A stretch of DNA of 64,000 bases from Pseudocolwellia agarivorans (GCF_002000085.1 NZ_MUZU01000004.1:186001-250000); one strand, 5' to 3'; positions 24,472 to 33,445 are shown, counted from the stretch's first letter. Made by a program: numbers and translations. The notes: generated by a model from the letters alone, not told the origin.

Positions 24472-26510
24472 AAACGTTTCATATAAAAAATTTAGTGTCT
24501 ACGCTAGCGTTATTATCATTAGTTGCTTGTTCTAATATAGGGCGAGTTGACAATAAAACGCTAGACTCAACTCAACTCAGAAACTCTGAAATAAAAGTTT
24601 CTCCCTCTATTTTACGCTCTAACGATATATCTGATACGGAACAGAACAACAAAGAAGTACCTGAAGATAGAAATAATTCAGTACTTAAGGTAACCAATGT
24701 TCCAGATTTAGGTGGTATTAATCAGGTGTTAGATAACTCTACATCAACACTTGAACTAGAGGGGGAGCCTGTTACTTTTGTTGCAGATCAGTTAAGTATT
24801 AAAGAGTTTTCACATAAAGTGTTTAATGAGTTGCTTAATATTAATTATGTACTCGCTCCAGAATTAGCGAGTTCTAAAACGAATTTAACACTCAATATCT
24901 CTACTCCTATTTCGCGTACTGAATTTTATACTTCAGTTAATGAAACCTTAACTCAAAATAAAATTAATACTTATAGAAAAGGCGATATTTTATATTTAAC
25001 AAAATCTTCAGGTGATAATAAAAAGAATAATATTGCATTAGGGATTGGCGTTAATGATGATGACGTTCCTGATATTAGTGGTCAGATCACTCATATAGTG
25101 CCTTATACCTATAGTGAAAGTCGTAACATATCAAGTATTATGAAAAAGCTGGCTACAGCCAAAGTAACGATTAATTCAGCCCAAAAGCTGATTATTTTGG
25201 AAGGTGAACGAGAAGAGATTATTCGTGCACTGAAAATCATTAATATGCTAGATGTGCCAAGAGCTTTTGGCCGTAAAATTAGATTATTCGAATTTGCACA
25301 CATGACTCCTGAGGATGCAATAGACCAAATTACGTCTTTATTACAGGAAGATGGTTTTTCAATTAATGCTCCTGGTGATATTTCTTTTGTACCAATGGCA
25401 AGAATTAATTCTTTTGTTGCTTATGCTGCTAGTGAAGAAGTTATTAACAGAATTAGTTATTGGGCTAATAAATTAGATGTTCCTTTAGCGGGTGATCAAA
25501 AACAATATTTTGTTTATAAGCCTAAATATGCAAAAGCTGAAGAAATGAAAAGTGCGTTGAGTGGTTTGTTATCTGGTAGTTCAACTAAGGCTTCTAATCA
25601 GTCATCAGGAAGTCAGAGTAAGCAAGTAGGTGTTGATTCTAGTAATAGTTCATCTATGCAATTTAATTTAGATAAGCAACAGAATGCTTTGATTTTTAAT
25701 ACAACGCCAATAGAATATAAGAAGATATTGTCTTTATTAGAAAAAATAGATGTGTTGCCTGGACAAGTTATTTTAGATGTAACTATTCTTGAAGTAACAC
25801 TAAAAGATGATATGAAATCAGGAATTGATTGGCTATATAATAATGCAACGTCTTTACCTAATGCCACTAAGGTGGATTTTTTGAGTTCTGGTTCTATTGC
25901 TGGTTTTTTTACTTCAGGTGATTGGCAATCGAACTTTAATTGGAGTGAGGAGCAAGACGATGCTCGTGTTATCTCTAGGCCTTATTTAATTGTAAGAGAT
26001 GGTGAATCTGCATCGATCACGTCGGGTGACCAAATACCTATCATTACTCAAGTAGTTGAGGACACAGGTAATACAGGATCAGTATCGAATTCAGTTCAAT
26101 ATCGTTCAACCGGTGTGAATGTATCGTTAACGCCTACGATTAATTCTAATGGTGTTATTTCATTAAGTGTTTCTATGTCAGTAAGTAGCAGTAAGGCGAG
26201 TGCAAACACACAAGTACAAACACCGACTATTACTAATCGTGCTATTACAACTGAAATTATTGCAAGAAATGGTCAAACAGTAGCTTTAGGCGGATTGATT
26301 CAAGAAAATAAAAATGCGATAGATAATGGTGTGCCAGTGCTTGGTAGTCTACCTATTTTAGGTAAGCTCTTTTCAAGCACAACAGACACTTTTACTCGAA
26401 CAGAATTAGTCATGTTAATAACAACTAAAATTGTTAGAGATTCGTTACAAGTGGATGAATTTAGTGAAGCAATGGCTGAGCTTTATAGCGCACCAATTGT
26501 TATTAAATAG
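24468..26510 (+). CDS. gspD: Type II secretion secretin GspD, lipoprotein form
   Basis: Outer-membrane secretin channel. Signal peptide with lipobox LVACS (C21), so it should be lipidated, unlike enteric GspD, and may target itself to the outer membrane without a pilotin. N0-N3 domains run from about 95 to 390 (VTFVADQLSIKEFSHKVFNELL; repeated KH-like units with LIILEGEREEIIRALKIINMLDVP). A Ser/Gln-rich break is at about 365-395. The secretin barrel at ~430-660 has VILDVTILEVTL, RPYLIVRDGESASITSG and the signature GQTVALGGLIQENK. 680 residues. Last gene of the secretion operon. Confidence 0.92.
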   Translation: MKTFHIKNLVSTLALLSLVACSNIGRVDNKTLDSTQLRNSEIKVSPSILRSNDISDTEQNNKEVPEDRNNSVLKVTNVPDLGGINQVLDNSTSTLELEGEPVTFVADQLSIKEFSHKVFNELLNINYVLAPELASSKTNLTLNISTPISRTEFYTSVNETLTQNKINTYRKGDILYLTKSSGDNKKNNIALGIGVNDDDVPDISGQITHIVPYTYSESRNISSIMKKLATAKVTINSAQKLIILEGEREEIIRALKIINMLDVPRAFGRKIRLFEFAHMTPEDAIDQITSLLQEDGFSINAPGDISFVPMARINSFVAYAASEEVINRISYWANKLDVPLAGDQKQYFVYKPKYAKAEEMKSALSGLLSGSSTKASNQSSGSQSKQVGVDSSNSSSMQFNLDKQQNALIFNTTPIEYKKILSLLEKIDVLPGQVILDVTILEVTLKDDMKSGIDWLYNNATSLPNATKVDFLSSGSIAGFFTSGDWQSNFNWSEEQDDARVISRPYLIVRDGESASITSGDQIPIITQVVEDTGNTGSVSNSVQYRSTGVNVSLTPTINSNGVISLSVSMSVSSSKASANTQVQTPTITNRAITTEIIARNGQTVALGGLIQENKNAIDNGVPVLGSLPILGKLFSSTTDTFTRTELVMLITTKIVRDSLQVDEFSEAMAELYSAPIVIK

Positions 26511-26552
26511 TTATAGAGACCAAAGCGTTTCCAGTGTTTTTATTTTAATATT

Positions 26553-26591
26553 TAATAATCATGTATTTAGTGAATAAGTACATGATTATTA
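26553..26591. terminator. Perfect 13-bp inverted repeat after gspD
   Basis: TAATAATCATGTA and TACATGATTATTA around a 13-base loop, between the end of gspD and the flippase. AT-rich and without a long T-run, so it could be a weak terminator or an operator for the flippase/pyruvyl transferase pair. Confidence 0.5.
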
Positions 26592-26644
26592 GATTACCAT
26601 ACAATTCAGAGTTATCAGCGCAGCAGGCAATTGTTGTGTAAAGT

Positions 26645-27991
26645 GTGAGAATTTCAATAATTTTGCCTTCTTTTATCAAATGTTTATCTCGAAATAAAAT
26701 CATTAGGAATGTTTTAATTGTTTCTAGTGGAACTGCGGGCGCTCAAATAATCTCATTGCTTGCGTCTCCAATTATTACACGCTTATACACACCTGAATCA
26801 ATTGGAATGTTAGGTAGCTTCATGGCAATTGTTGCTATTTTATTACCTATAGCAGCATTAAGTTACCCTATTGCTATTGTTTTACCTAAGAGTCATGGTG
26901 ATGCGATCAAGGTTGCTAATAATTCTTTACGGATAGCAATTTTTTTTACTATTGCTTTAACTGTAATGATTTTACTTTTTCAAGAAAAATTAATTAACCT
27001 TATAGGCATGGAGGGGAGTAGTACTTTATTTATAGCGTTAAGTTTACCCTTAGCGATACTTATTAACACTTTACTTGCTATTTGTACTCAATGGGCGATA
27101 CGTCATAAACTGTTTGTTATTAATGCGCAAGCAGTTGTTGCTCAATCTTTAACACTTAATGGTACTAAAATTCTATTCGGCTTACTCGCTCTTCCATTAG
27201 GTAAGGTCTTAATAGTATTAACGATTTTAGGATCTTTATTACAAAGCATAGTGCTATTGCTCTTAATGAAGCTTAAAAAGAAAGAAGAGCTTAAACTCCC
27301 TCTGAATGCTTCTTTTGATAGTACGTTAATAAAACAATATAGAGAGTTTCCTTTCTACCGCAGTCCTCAAGGCTTACTTGCTAACCTTAATCAAAATATT
27401 CCAGTAATATTATTGGCTAGCTTATTTGGGGCTGCTTCTGTTGGGTTTTATGCTTTATGTCGAACAGTATTGCAGCTTCCAGTAACACTTATCGCCAAGT
27501 CGGTAAATGATGTTATTTACCCACAAATTAATCAAACGAGTATTAATAATAAACCAATTAGCACTTTGATTATAAGAGGCACACTGTGGTTGTCTATTTT
27601 AGGACTTGCGCCTTTATTGCTTTTTATTGTTGTTGGCCCTGATCTTTTTTCGTTAGTTTTTGGTGATACATGGCAGAAAGCAGGAGAAATTTCTCAGTGG
27701 CTTAGCGTATGGTTTTATTTTAATTTTATCAATCGTGCCTGTGTTGCTGCTATTCCTGTGTTAAGACTAGAACGATTTTTGTTACTTAACAGTTTACTCA
27801 ATTTTATTTTATCTAGTTTAGGTTTTTACATAGGCTATAACATTTTTGATAATGACGTGTACGCGGTTGCTATGTATAGTTTATTTGGGATAATCCCTCA
27901 GATTATTATTATTTCATTTGTTATTTTTTCTGCGAAGAAACATGATAAGCAATTGCTTGACTACAAAGAGTCTACGGGGAGTTCAGTTTGA
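26645..27991 (+). CDS. Wzx-type polysaccharide flippase (copy 1)
   Basis: Oligosaccharide flippase of the MOP superfamily that turns undecaprenyl-linked glycan units across the inner membrane. About 12-14 hydrophobic helices; the N-terminus NVLIVSSGTAGAQIISLLASPIITRLYTPESIG is the classic Polysacc_synt start (substrate-side TR-Y-P-E motif). 448 residues. The start is GTG without a strong ribosome site, so it could be misplaced by some residues. It shares TTGA with the downstream pyruvyl transferase, so the two are translated together. A second, unrelated Wzx is at 40466-41989. Confidence 0.85.
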   Translation: MRISIILPSFIKCLSRNKIIRNVLIVSSGTAGAQIISLLASPIITRLYTPESIGMLGSFMAIVAILLPIAALSYPIAIVLPKSHGDAIKVANNSLRIAIFFTIALTVMILLFQEKLINLIGMEGSSTLFIALSLPLAILINTLLAICTQWAIRHKLFVINAQAVVAQSLTLNGTKILFGLLALPLGKVLIVLTILGSLLQSIVLLLLMKLKKKEELKLPLNASFDSTLIKQYREFPFYRSPQGLLANLNQNIPVILLASLFGAASVGFYALCRTVLQLPVTLIAKSVNDVIYPQINQTSINNKPISTLIIRGTLWLSILGLAPLLLFIVVGPDLFSLVFGDTWQKAGEISQWLSVWFYFNFINRACVAAIPVLRLERFLLLNSLLNFILSSLGFYIGYNIFDNDVYAVAMYSLFGIIPQIIIISFVIFSAKKHDKQLLDYKESTGSSV

Positions 27992-29181
27992 AAAAGATAG
28001 TGCTATACGGTGCATTCGATAGATATAATTATGGCGATAATATTATGCCAATATTATTTGAAATGTTTATTGAAAAGTATGTAAAGCACCTCTTTAATGA
28101 GTTTTCTTTTGAATATGCAGCAATTAGTGATTCTAATCTTACCAAGTATCTCTGTAATGAAACAAAAAGTATCAATGATTTGACTGATAGCTTGCCAGAA
28201 GGCTCGGTTATCGTAGTGGTAGGTGGTGAAGTTTTATGTACGAAGAATCAATCATTATATTTACACATGCAAGGTAATGGTTTACACCATTTTGCTCTAA
28301 AAGTATTCCGCAAGATTTTTCCTGATTTTTTTGACAGATATGCCAATGCACGTTATTCAAGTCGATGGCAATACCCTTTTATTCCACCATTAAATGCATT
28401 CTCTCAACCTATTAAGGTTATATTTAACACCGTTGGCGGTGACGTGAAAAGTTTATCGGAAACAGAGTTAAAAGATGTTTCTTCTCGATTTTCACAGGCG
28501 AGCTACATTTCTGTACGTGATAAAAGAACCTTTGATGAAATCAGCCCGCTTTATAAAGACACTGTTTTAGCCCCCGATTCTGCTTATATTATGTCTGATT
28601 TACTCAGTCAAGGTGAACTACTGGCTAAGGCTGGCAATTCTATTGCTGATAAATTACCTGAGCAGTACCTTGTTTTTCAAGCTGCTCCTGGGAAAGTTGG
28701 TTGTTCGGTTAGTGATTTAACGAGTTTAGTTGCTGATTTAGCCAAGGGTTGCGATAAGAGCGTTGTATTGTTACCAATAGGTTATGCTTCGGGACATGAT
28801 GATTGTGATTTACTAAAAAAAGTGCATAAAGCTTTGCCAGCACAAACGATGTTATTGCACGATTTAAATATTTGGGAAATTATGTATGCTATTAAAAATG
28901 CCGATGTATTTATTGGTACTAGTTTACATGGTGTTATCACGGCAATGTCTTACAGTGTGCCTCACTTTGGCATCAACCCTAAGGTAAGTAAACTTGATGC
29001 CTTTTTGAAGGAATGGAGTGTAGCACCTTTTAATCAATGTTATGCCATAGAGGAGCTTGTAACCTTGCCTAAGCTTATTAATGAAAAAAGCATGATTGAG
29101 TTTCAGGCTAAATCTAAAAATAGCGTAGAGCAGGTTAAGCAAAACTTTCATCGTATTATTGATGCTATAAGTACAAGATAA
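27988..29181 (+). CDS. Polysaccharide pyruvyl transferase family protein
   Basis: Predicted enzyme adding a pyruvyl ketal (from phosphoenolpyruvate) to a sugar of a surface glycan. Family features: the N-terminal YGAFDRYNYGDNIMPILFEM, the central IVVVGGEVLC, SYISVRDKRTF, and the C-terminal GTSLHGVITAMSYSVPHFGI, with the conserved histidine of this fold. 397 residues, within family range (CsaB, WcaK, WcfO types). TTG start in a TTGA overlap with the flippase. Pyruvylated glycans anchor S-layers in Gram-positive bacteria, which makes its place beside an S-layer candidate notable. Some members of this family have other roles. Confidence 0.82.
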   Translation: MKKIVLYGAFDRYNYGDNIMPILFEMFIEKYVKHLFNEFSFEYAAISDSNLTKYLCNETKSINDLTDSLPEGSVIVVVGGEVLCTKNQSLYLHMQGNGLHHFALKVFRKIFPDFFDRYANARYSSRWQYPFIPPLNAFSQPIKVIFNTVGGDVKSLSETELKDVSSRFSQASYISVRDKRTFDEISPLYKDTVLAPDSAYIMSDLLSQGELLAKAGNSIADKLPEQYLVFQAAPGKVGCSVSDLTSLVADLAKGCDKSVVLLPIGYASGHDDCDLLKKVHKALPAQTMLLHDLNIWEIMYAIKNADVFIGTSLHGVITAMSYSVPHFGINPKVSKLDAFLKEWSVAPFNQCYAIEELVTLPKLINEKSMIEFQAKSKNSVEQVKQNFHRIIDAISTR

Positions 29182-29245
29182 AAGTCTTTAGCTTATTTAA
29201 TAGACATAAATAATAGACTGTATGTGCTATTAAAATTAATTGATG

Positions 29246-29277
29246 GTACGTTGAAAATTTATTAAACTTCAACGTAC
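29246..29277. terminator. Bidirectional terminator between convergent genes
   Basis: Perfect 10-bp arms GTACGTTGAA and TTCAACGTAC with a 12-base loop, between the pyruvyl transferase (+) and the lipoprotein gene (-). T-rich sequence follows on both strands. Confidence 0.7.
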
Positions 29278-29313
29278 TTTCATTGTAGTGTTACCTATCA
29301 AGTATTGTACTTA

Positions 29314-31236
29314 TTAAGGAGCGGGTGTAAAAGTGTATATCGCATTATCGACTACTAGATACCAAGTATCGTTAATATACATACTTTTACCTACACTTGC
29401 GCCTAAGGTGGTTAATTGCCCATCGGCTTTACTAAAATAACGCTTGTTACCAAATGAAAACATAACATCGCCGTTATCAGCAAGTGCTTCTAATGATAAA
29501 GATGGAGAACCATAGCGTCCATCATAAGTAAAAGATGTTCTTTGTTTTATCTCACCACTAGGAGAGCGACTTACGAAATTTACTGGTGATGCATATATTA
29601 TCCAATTATTATTTATTTTGTATTTAATTTTTCCAGGATGGTTAGTGTCTCTTTGACCGCCATAACCGTACAGGGCAGACTCACTCTCGAATAGTACATT
29701 ATCGCCATCATGCAATATCATTTGATAACGTTCTCCAATTCCGGTGTGCATAATTTTAACTGAAAGAAATGCTGTGCCTGTTTTATTTATGACAGGTTGC
29801 TCGCTATCATTGGTGATAAGTGTCGGCTGATCATTTTTATATAATAATATACCTGGGGTGTCTCTTATACCCCAATGGCCTATGCCACTTGCTACGATGG
29901 TTCCATTATTAGCAATGTCGTAAGTACAACGTGGGTCTGTATCTATAACCGTATTGGTTTGGGTGGATAGTGTTCTTCTATATAGCATGTCATCCACACA
30001 AAATACGGCATAATCCCCAGCAGTTTGTACAGGTGAGGTCGCTCCTAATGGATAGAGTTCATTGTTATTCCAATCGAATGATGTATTGTACTCTGTTTCA
30101 AAAACAGCACCTCTAGGTGTTAAATAATTCCCTCTAACTGATAAATATGCACCCGATGTTTTCACTCTATAAAGCCCTGGTACATCGATGCTCTCAATGT
30201 TATCGGTGGTTAACTCCGCGATATGTAATTCGTTAACATCTAAACCGTTTGAGGTTAATTCTTCTTTAATTAGTGCTCTTTGTCCGTCAAAATCTAGCAC
30301 ATCTCCTGTGAATTTTTTTACTAACGTCACATTCACAGCATCTTCGCTAACAAAAAGGGAGATTATTTTTGTGGCTACTTGACCTGTATTATTTGTAACC
30401 TCAATCGTTAACGAGACCTTTTCGCTGCTAAAGTTAGATAAATCAATTGTCTGGTTAAGTTGATTGGTTGATGAAGCTAATATAGTGTCTTCGTGCTTTA
30501 TTGTTATTTGACAATCACCTGAGCTTTCTTCAGCACAACTTATATCAAAGAGGGGTTGGGTATTAACAAAGTCATCATCCTGGGGTGCTTTAATGCTAAT
30601 AACAGGAAGGTTGTCGATGGTTATTTGTTTGGTAGCGGTCGAGGTTATATTAAATATATCTTCAGCGATAATATTGAGCGTGTAATTACCATTAGGCAAA
30701 CTAGTTAAGGGGAGATAACCTGAAACTAATATATCATTATTATTATTATTCGTACTTCTATTGCTTATTATTGCACTGTGACTTTCAACTTCAGCTGTAA
30801 CTCTTCTAAGGGGATCATGCGAAATAACTTTCAATTGTATATAGGTATCATCATTTACAGATTCATCGTCTCTTGGGTGGATAATATCGATGATTCTTAA
30901 CGGCACAATTTCAATTGTTAAAGGAGTGCTGGCTTTGACACCTGCTGCATTCTCAACAGTCAAGGTGTAGGTAGTAGTATTGTTAGGTCTTACTGCTTTA
31001 GAACCTCCAGAAGTAATATTACCAATACCGAGATCTATCGTGCCTTGACCATTGCTAAACACAGCTGTTAATTTTACTTCTTCACCGATTGTTATTTCGC
31101 TCATTGAAGCAGTAAAACTTGATATTACAGGTGCAGGAATAGGTTCCGATGCAGGTTTGTCATCTCCACTGCTGCCGCCACAAGCGGATAAAAGAAAAGT
31201 TATTGCTAAATAAATACTAAGTAGTAGTTTGTTCAA
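29314..31236 (-). CDS. Large lipoprotein with Ig-like domains, function unknown
   Basis: Predicted surface or periplasmic lipoprotein. From the TTG at 31236 it opens MNKLLLSIYLAITFLLSACGG, a short signal peptide with lipobox LSAC (C19). Residues ~35-120 look like a bacterial Ig/PKD-type domain (ISSFTASMSEITIGEEVKLTAVF ... TYTLTVENAAGV); two more Ig-like beta units follow to ~300. The C-terminal half (~310-640) is beta-rich with Trp/Tyr/Gly-rich motifs and may form a propeller. The longest frame starts at ATG 31296, but an extended -10 box at 31277-31285 and GGATGGA before the TTG support 31236. Not recognised as a known family; an adhesin-like role is a guess. Confidence 0.7.
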   Translation of the reverse strand: MNKLLLSIYLAITFLLSACGGSSGDDKPASEPIPAPVISSFTASMSEITIGEEVKLTAVFSNGQGTIDLGIGNITSGGSKAVRPNNTTTYTLTVENAAGVKASTPLTIEIVPLRIIDIIHPRDDESVNDDTYIQLKVISHDPLRRVTAEVESHSAIISNRSTNNNNNDILVSGYLPLTSLPNGNYTLNIIAEDIFNITSTATKQITIDNLPVISIKAPQDDDFVNTQPLFDISCAEESSGDCQITIKHEDTILASSTNQLNQTIDLSNFSSEKVSLTIEVTNNTGQVATKIISLFVSEDAVNVTLVKKFTGDVLDFDGQRALIKEELTSNGLDVNELHIAELTTDNIESIDVPGLYRVKTSGAYLSVRGNYLTPRGAVFETEYNTSFDWNNNELYPLGATSPVQTAGDYAVFCVDDMLYRRTLSTQTNTVIDTDPRCTYDIANNGTIVASGIGHWGIRDTPGILLYKNDQPTLITNDSEQPVINKTGTAFLSVKIMHTGIGERYQMILHDGDNVLFESESALYGYGGQRDTNHPGKIKYKINNNWIIYASPVNFVSRSPSGEIKQRTSFTYDGRYGSPSLSLEALADNGDVMFSFGNKRYFSKADGQLTTLGASVGKSMYINDTWYLVVDNAIYTFTPAP

Positions 31237-31276
31237 AATATTCCATCCAAATATAAGTCCATTTTTATTTGGGTGG

Positions 31277-31306
31277 ATTATATCAGTAACAACCATCGAA
31301 TGTTAT
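31277..31306 (-). promoter_or_regulatory. Promoter of the Ig-domain lipoprotein
   Basis: On the minus strand TGATATAAT gives an extended -10 with a perfect TATAAT (31282 down to 31277); ATAACA (31306 down to 31301) is a 4/6 -35 at 18-base spacing. The start point would be near 31270, about 34 bases before the TTG codon. The hexamer repeat begins five bases upstream of the -35. Confidence 0.65.
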
Positions 31307-31310
31307 GGTT

Positions 31311-31358
31311 TTTACATTTACATTTACATTTACATTTACATTTAGATTTACATTTACA
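31311..31358. repeat. Hexanucleotide tandem repeat, eight units
   Basis: Eight consecutive TTTACA units, the sixth changed to TTTAGA. On the minus strand this is TGTAAA repeated, directly upstream of the lipoprotein promoter and downstream of the rmlD stop. Perfect short repeats in a promoter region are prone to slipped-strand copy-number change. Confidence 0.95.
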
Positions 31359-31405
31359 TTAGATGAGAAGATAAGTTTTTAATTTCAAAGTGTTATTTTT
31401 TGTTT

Positions 31406-32287
31406 TTATAAAGAGCGGGACGAGGCTTTATAGTTCAACTTTTTAATACACTCTGTTAAATGTCTAGTCCAATGTTTGCTTGGTTCAATAGGATAAGAAT
31501 TACTAGCATTTAATAAGCTGAAAATTGGTCTTGTTGCTGGTGTTGGGTAACTACTAGCAGGGATAGGTTTAATTGGGATTTTTTTTGATAGTAATTTATT
31601 ATTAAAAGCGATCTCTTGTATTGCAACAGCAAAGTCATACCAGGAGGCAACACCGTAGTCACTCCAATGATAAATAGGGCTAATGGTTTCTTTTTTAGTA
31701 AGCTTCCATAAAAATTTAGCCAGACCTTCGGCATAGGTAGGGCAACCAATTTGATCACAAACTACGCCAAGCTCTTCTTTTTCTTGCATCAATCTCAGCA
31801 TGGTTTTAACAAAATTATTACCATGAGATGAATATAACCAAGAGGTTCTAACAATGGCACTATTTTCAGAGTAGTGCGTTGTGATAGCTTGCTCACCAGC
31901 TAATTTTGATGCGCCATATATGCTACAAGGATTAGTTTTGTCGTCAACGTTGTAGGCTTTGTTCTTTTTACCATCAAAAACGAAATCGGTAGAAACATGT
32001 ATTAATCTTGTATTGCTTTTCTTGGCAATAATGGCAAGATTTTCTACTGCTTGTTGATTTAATAAATAAGCTGCATTGCTGTCTGTTTCAGCCTTATCTA
32101 CTGCGGTATAAGCTGATGCATTAATAATAACTTTAGGTTTATAAGTATTAATAGCTTTTTCTAGAGATGTTACATCACTAACGTCAATATCGCTTCTGCC
32201 TAAACAGAGATGCTCAATACCTGTTGGTTTGTTAGACGTTAGTTCATTTGCTAATTGGCCACTTTTGCCAATAATTAATACTTTCAT
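31406..32287 (-). CDS. rmlD: dTDP-4-dehydrorhamnose reductase RmlD
   Basis: Last step of dTDP-L-rhamnose synthesis: NAD(P)H-dependent reduction of dTDP-4-dehydro-L-rhamnose. Short-chain reductase with an N-terminal nucleotide-binding motif (IGKSGQLANEL), INASAYTAVDKAE, STDFVFDG, and the catalytic YxxxK (YGASKLAGE). 293 residues, family length. ATG start. Last of the four rml genes on this strand, about 60 bases after rmlB. Confidence 0.95.
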   Translation of the reverse strand: MKVLIIGKSGQLANELTSNKPTGIEHLCLGRSDIDVSDVTSLEKAINTYKPKVIINASAYTAVDKAETDSNAAYLLNQQAVENLAIIAKKSNTRLIHVSTDFVFDGKKNKAYNVDDKTNPCSIYGASKLAGEQAITTHYSENSAIVRTSWLYSSHGNNFVKTMLRLMQEKEELGVVCDQIGCPTYAEGLAKFLWKLTKKETISPIYHWSDYGVASWYDFAVAIQEIAFNNKLLSKKIPIKPIPASSYPTPATRPIFSLLNASNSYPIEPSKHWTRHLTECIKKLNYKASSRSL

Positions 32288-32347
32288 TTTATTTGTCCTA
32301 AAAAAGGCAGCATAAATGCTGCCTTAATAATTAGCTGATTATGCCGT

Positions 32348-33409
32348 TTAGTTACCTAATCTTTCTCGTTGATAACTACCATCTTGAACATGTTTACACC
32401 ATTCAAGGTTTGCAAGATACCATTCGACAGTTTTTTTCATACCTGAGGTAAAAGTTTCTTCTGGCTTCCAGCCCAACTCTGAGCTTATTTTATTGGCATC
32501 AATGGCGTAACGTACGTCATGACCTGGTCGGTCAGCAACATAGGTAATTAATTGATTAAAATCTGTAATACCATCTGGCTTATTTTCAACTAGGTCATTT
32601 AGGTGGTTGCAAAGGGTATTAACCACTTCAATATTTTGTTTTTCGTTAAAGCCACCTATATTATAGGTTTCGCCAATTTTACCGGTTTCAACGACACAAA
32701 ATAGTGCTTTGGCGTGGTCTTCTACATATAGCCAGTCTCGCACCTGCTTACCATCACCGTAAATAGGGAGTTTCTTTCCATCAAGTGCATTTAAAATAAT
32801 TAATGGTATAAGCTTTTCTGGGAAATGATAAGGGCCATAATTATTTGAGCAATTAGTTACCACTACAGGTAAATTAAATGTTCTACACCATGCTCTAACG
32901 AGATGATCAGAGGCAGCTTTTGAAGCCGAATAAGGCGAGCTAGGGTCGTAAGATGTTTTTTCGGTGAATAAGCCTGTTTTGCCTAAGTCACCATAAACTT
33001 CATCCGTTGAGATGTGATGAAATCTAAAACCTTGTTTAGTTTCATCATTGAGTGTCGAAAAGTAACTCCTCGCGGCCTCTAAAAGAGCATAAGTACCTAC
33101 AATGTTAGTTTGAATAAACTCACCTGGACCATCAATAGAGCGGTCAACATGGCTTTCTGCAGCTAAATGCATTATGTAGTCAGGTTTAAACTCTTTTAAG
33201 GTTTTAGTAACAAGGATTTGATCACAAATATCACCTTGAACAAAGTGATAACGTTCGTTATCTTCAATTGATTTTAATGACTCTAAATTACCGGCATAAG
33301 TTAATTTATCAAAATTCATTACTATGCTATTTGTTTCATTTATTAAATAGCGAATGAGGGCGGAGCCAATAAAACCTGCTCCACCTGTTACAAAAATTCT
33401 TTTACTCAT
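32348..33409 (-). CDS. rmlB: dTDP-glucose 4,6-dehydratase RmlB
   Basis: Converts dTDP-glucose to dTDP-4-keto-6-deoxyglucose, the branch point to rhamnose and to 4-amino-4,6-dideoxy sugars. Extended SDR with [11 protein letters not shown] at residues 7-17, [23 protein letters not shown], and [15 protein letters not shown] (catalytic Tyr/Lys). 353 residues. ATG start. In this locus its product could feed both RmlC/RmlD and WecE. Confidence 0.96.
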   Translation of the reverse strand: MSKRIFVTGGAGFIGSALIRYLINETNSIVMNFDKLTYAGNLESLKSIEDNERYHFVQGDICDQILVTKTLKEFKPDYIMHLAAESHVDRSIDGPGEFIQTNIVGTYALLEAARSYFSTLNDETKQGFRFHHISTDEVYGDLGKTGLFTEKTSYDPSSPYSASKAASDHLVRAWCRTFNLPVVVTNCSNNYGPYHFPEKLIPLIILNALDGKKLPIYGDGKQVRDWLYVEDHAKALFCVVETGKIGETYNIGGFNEKQNIEVVNTLCNHLNDLVENKPDGITDFNQLITYVADRPGHDVRYAIDANKISSELGWKPEETFTSGMKKTVEWYLANLEWCKHVQDGSYQRERLGN

Positions 33410-33445
33410 AATATAATTCTACTTTTAATTTATTTAAGCGTAATA

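Noticed and set aside
16899-26510. MSHA or type IV pilus operon
   Set aside because: Presence of GspK-type pseudopilin without Glu5, GspG calcium-loop motif, one ATPase with no PilT, and no major adhesive pilin; all point to type II secretion, although GspL/M/C resemble PilN/O/P.
31311-31358. CRISPR-like repeat array
   Set aside because: The units are 6 bases with no spacers; it is a simple tandem repeat. No CRISPR array or cas gene was found in the window.
29182-31400. Mobile element or transposase remnants at the strand switch
   Set aside because: No transposase motifs, terminal inverted repeats or target duplications were seen; the inverted repeat at 29246-29277 is explained as a terminator.
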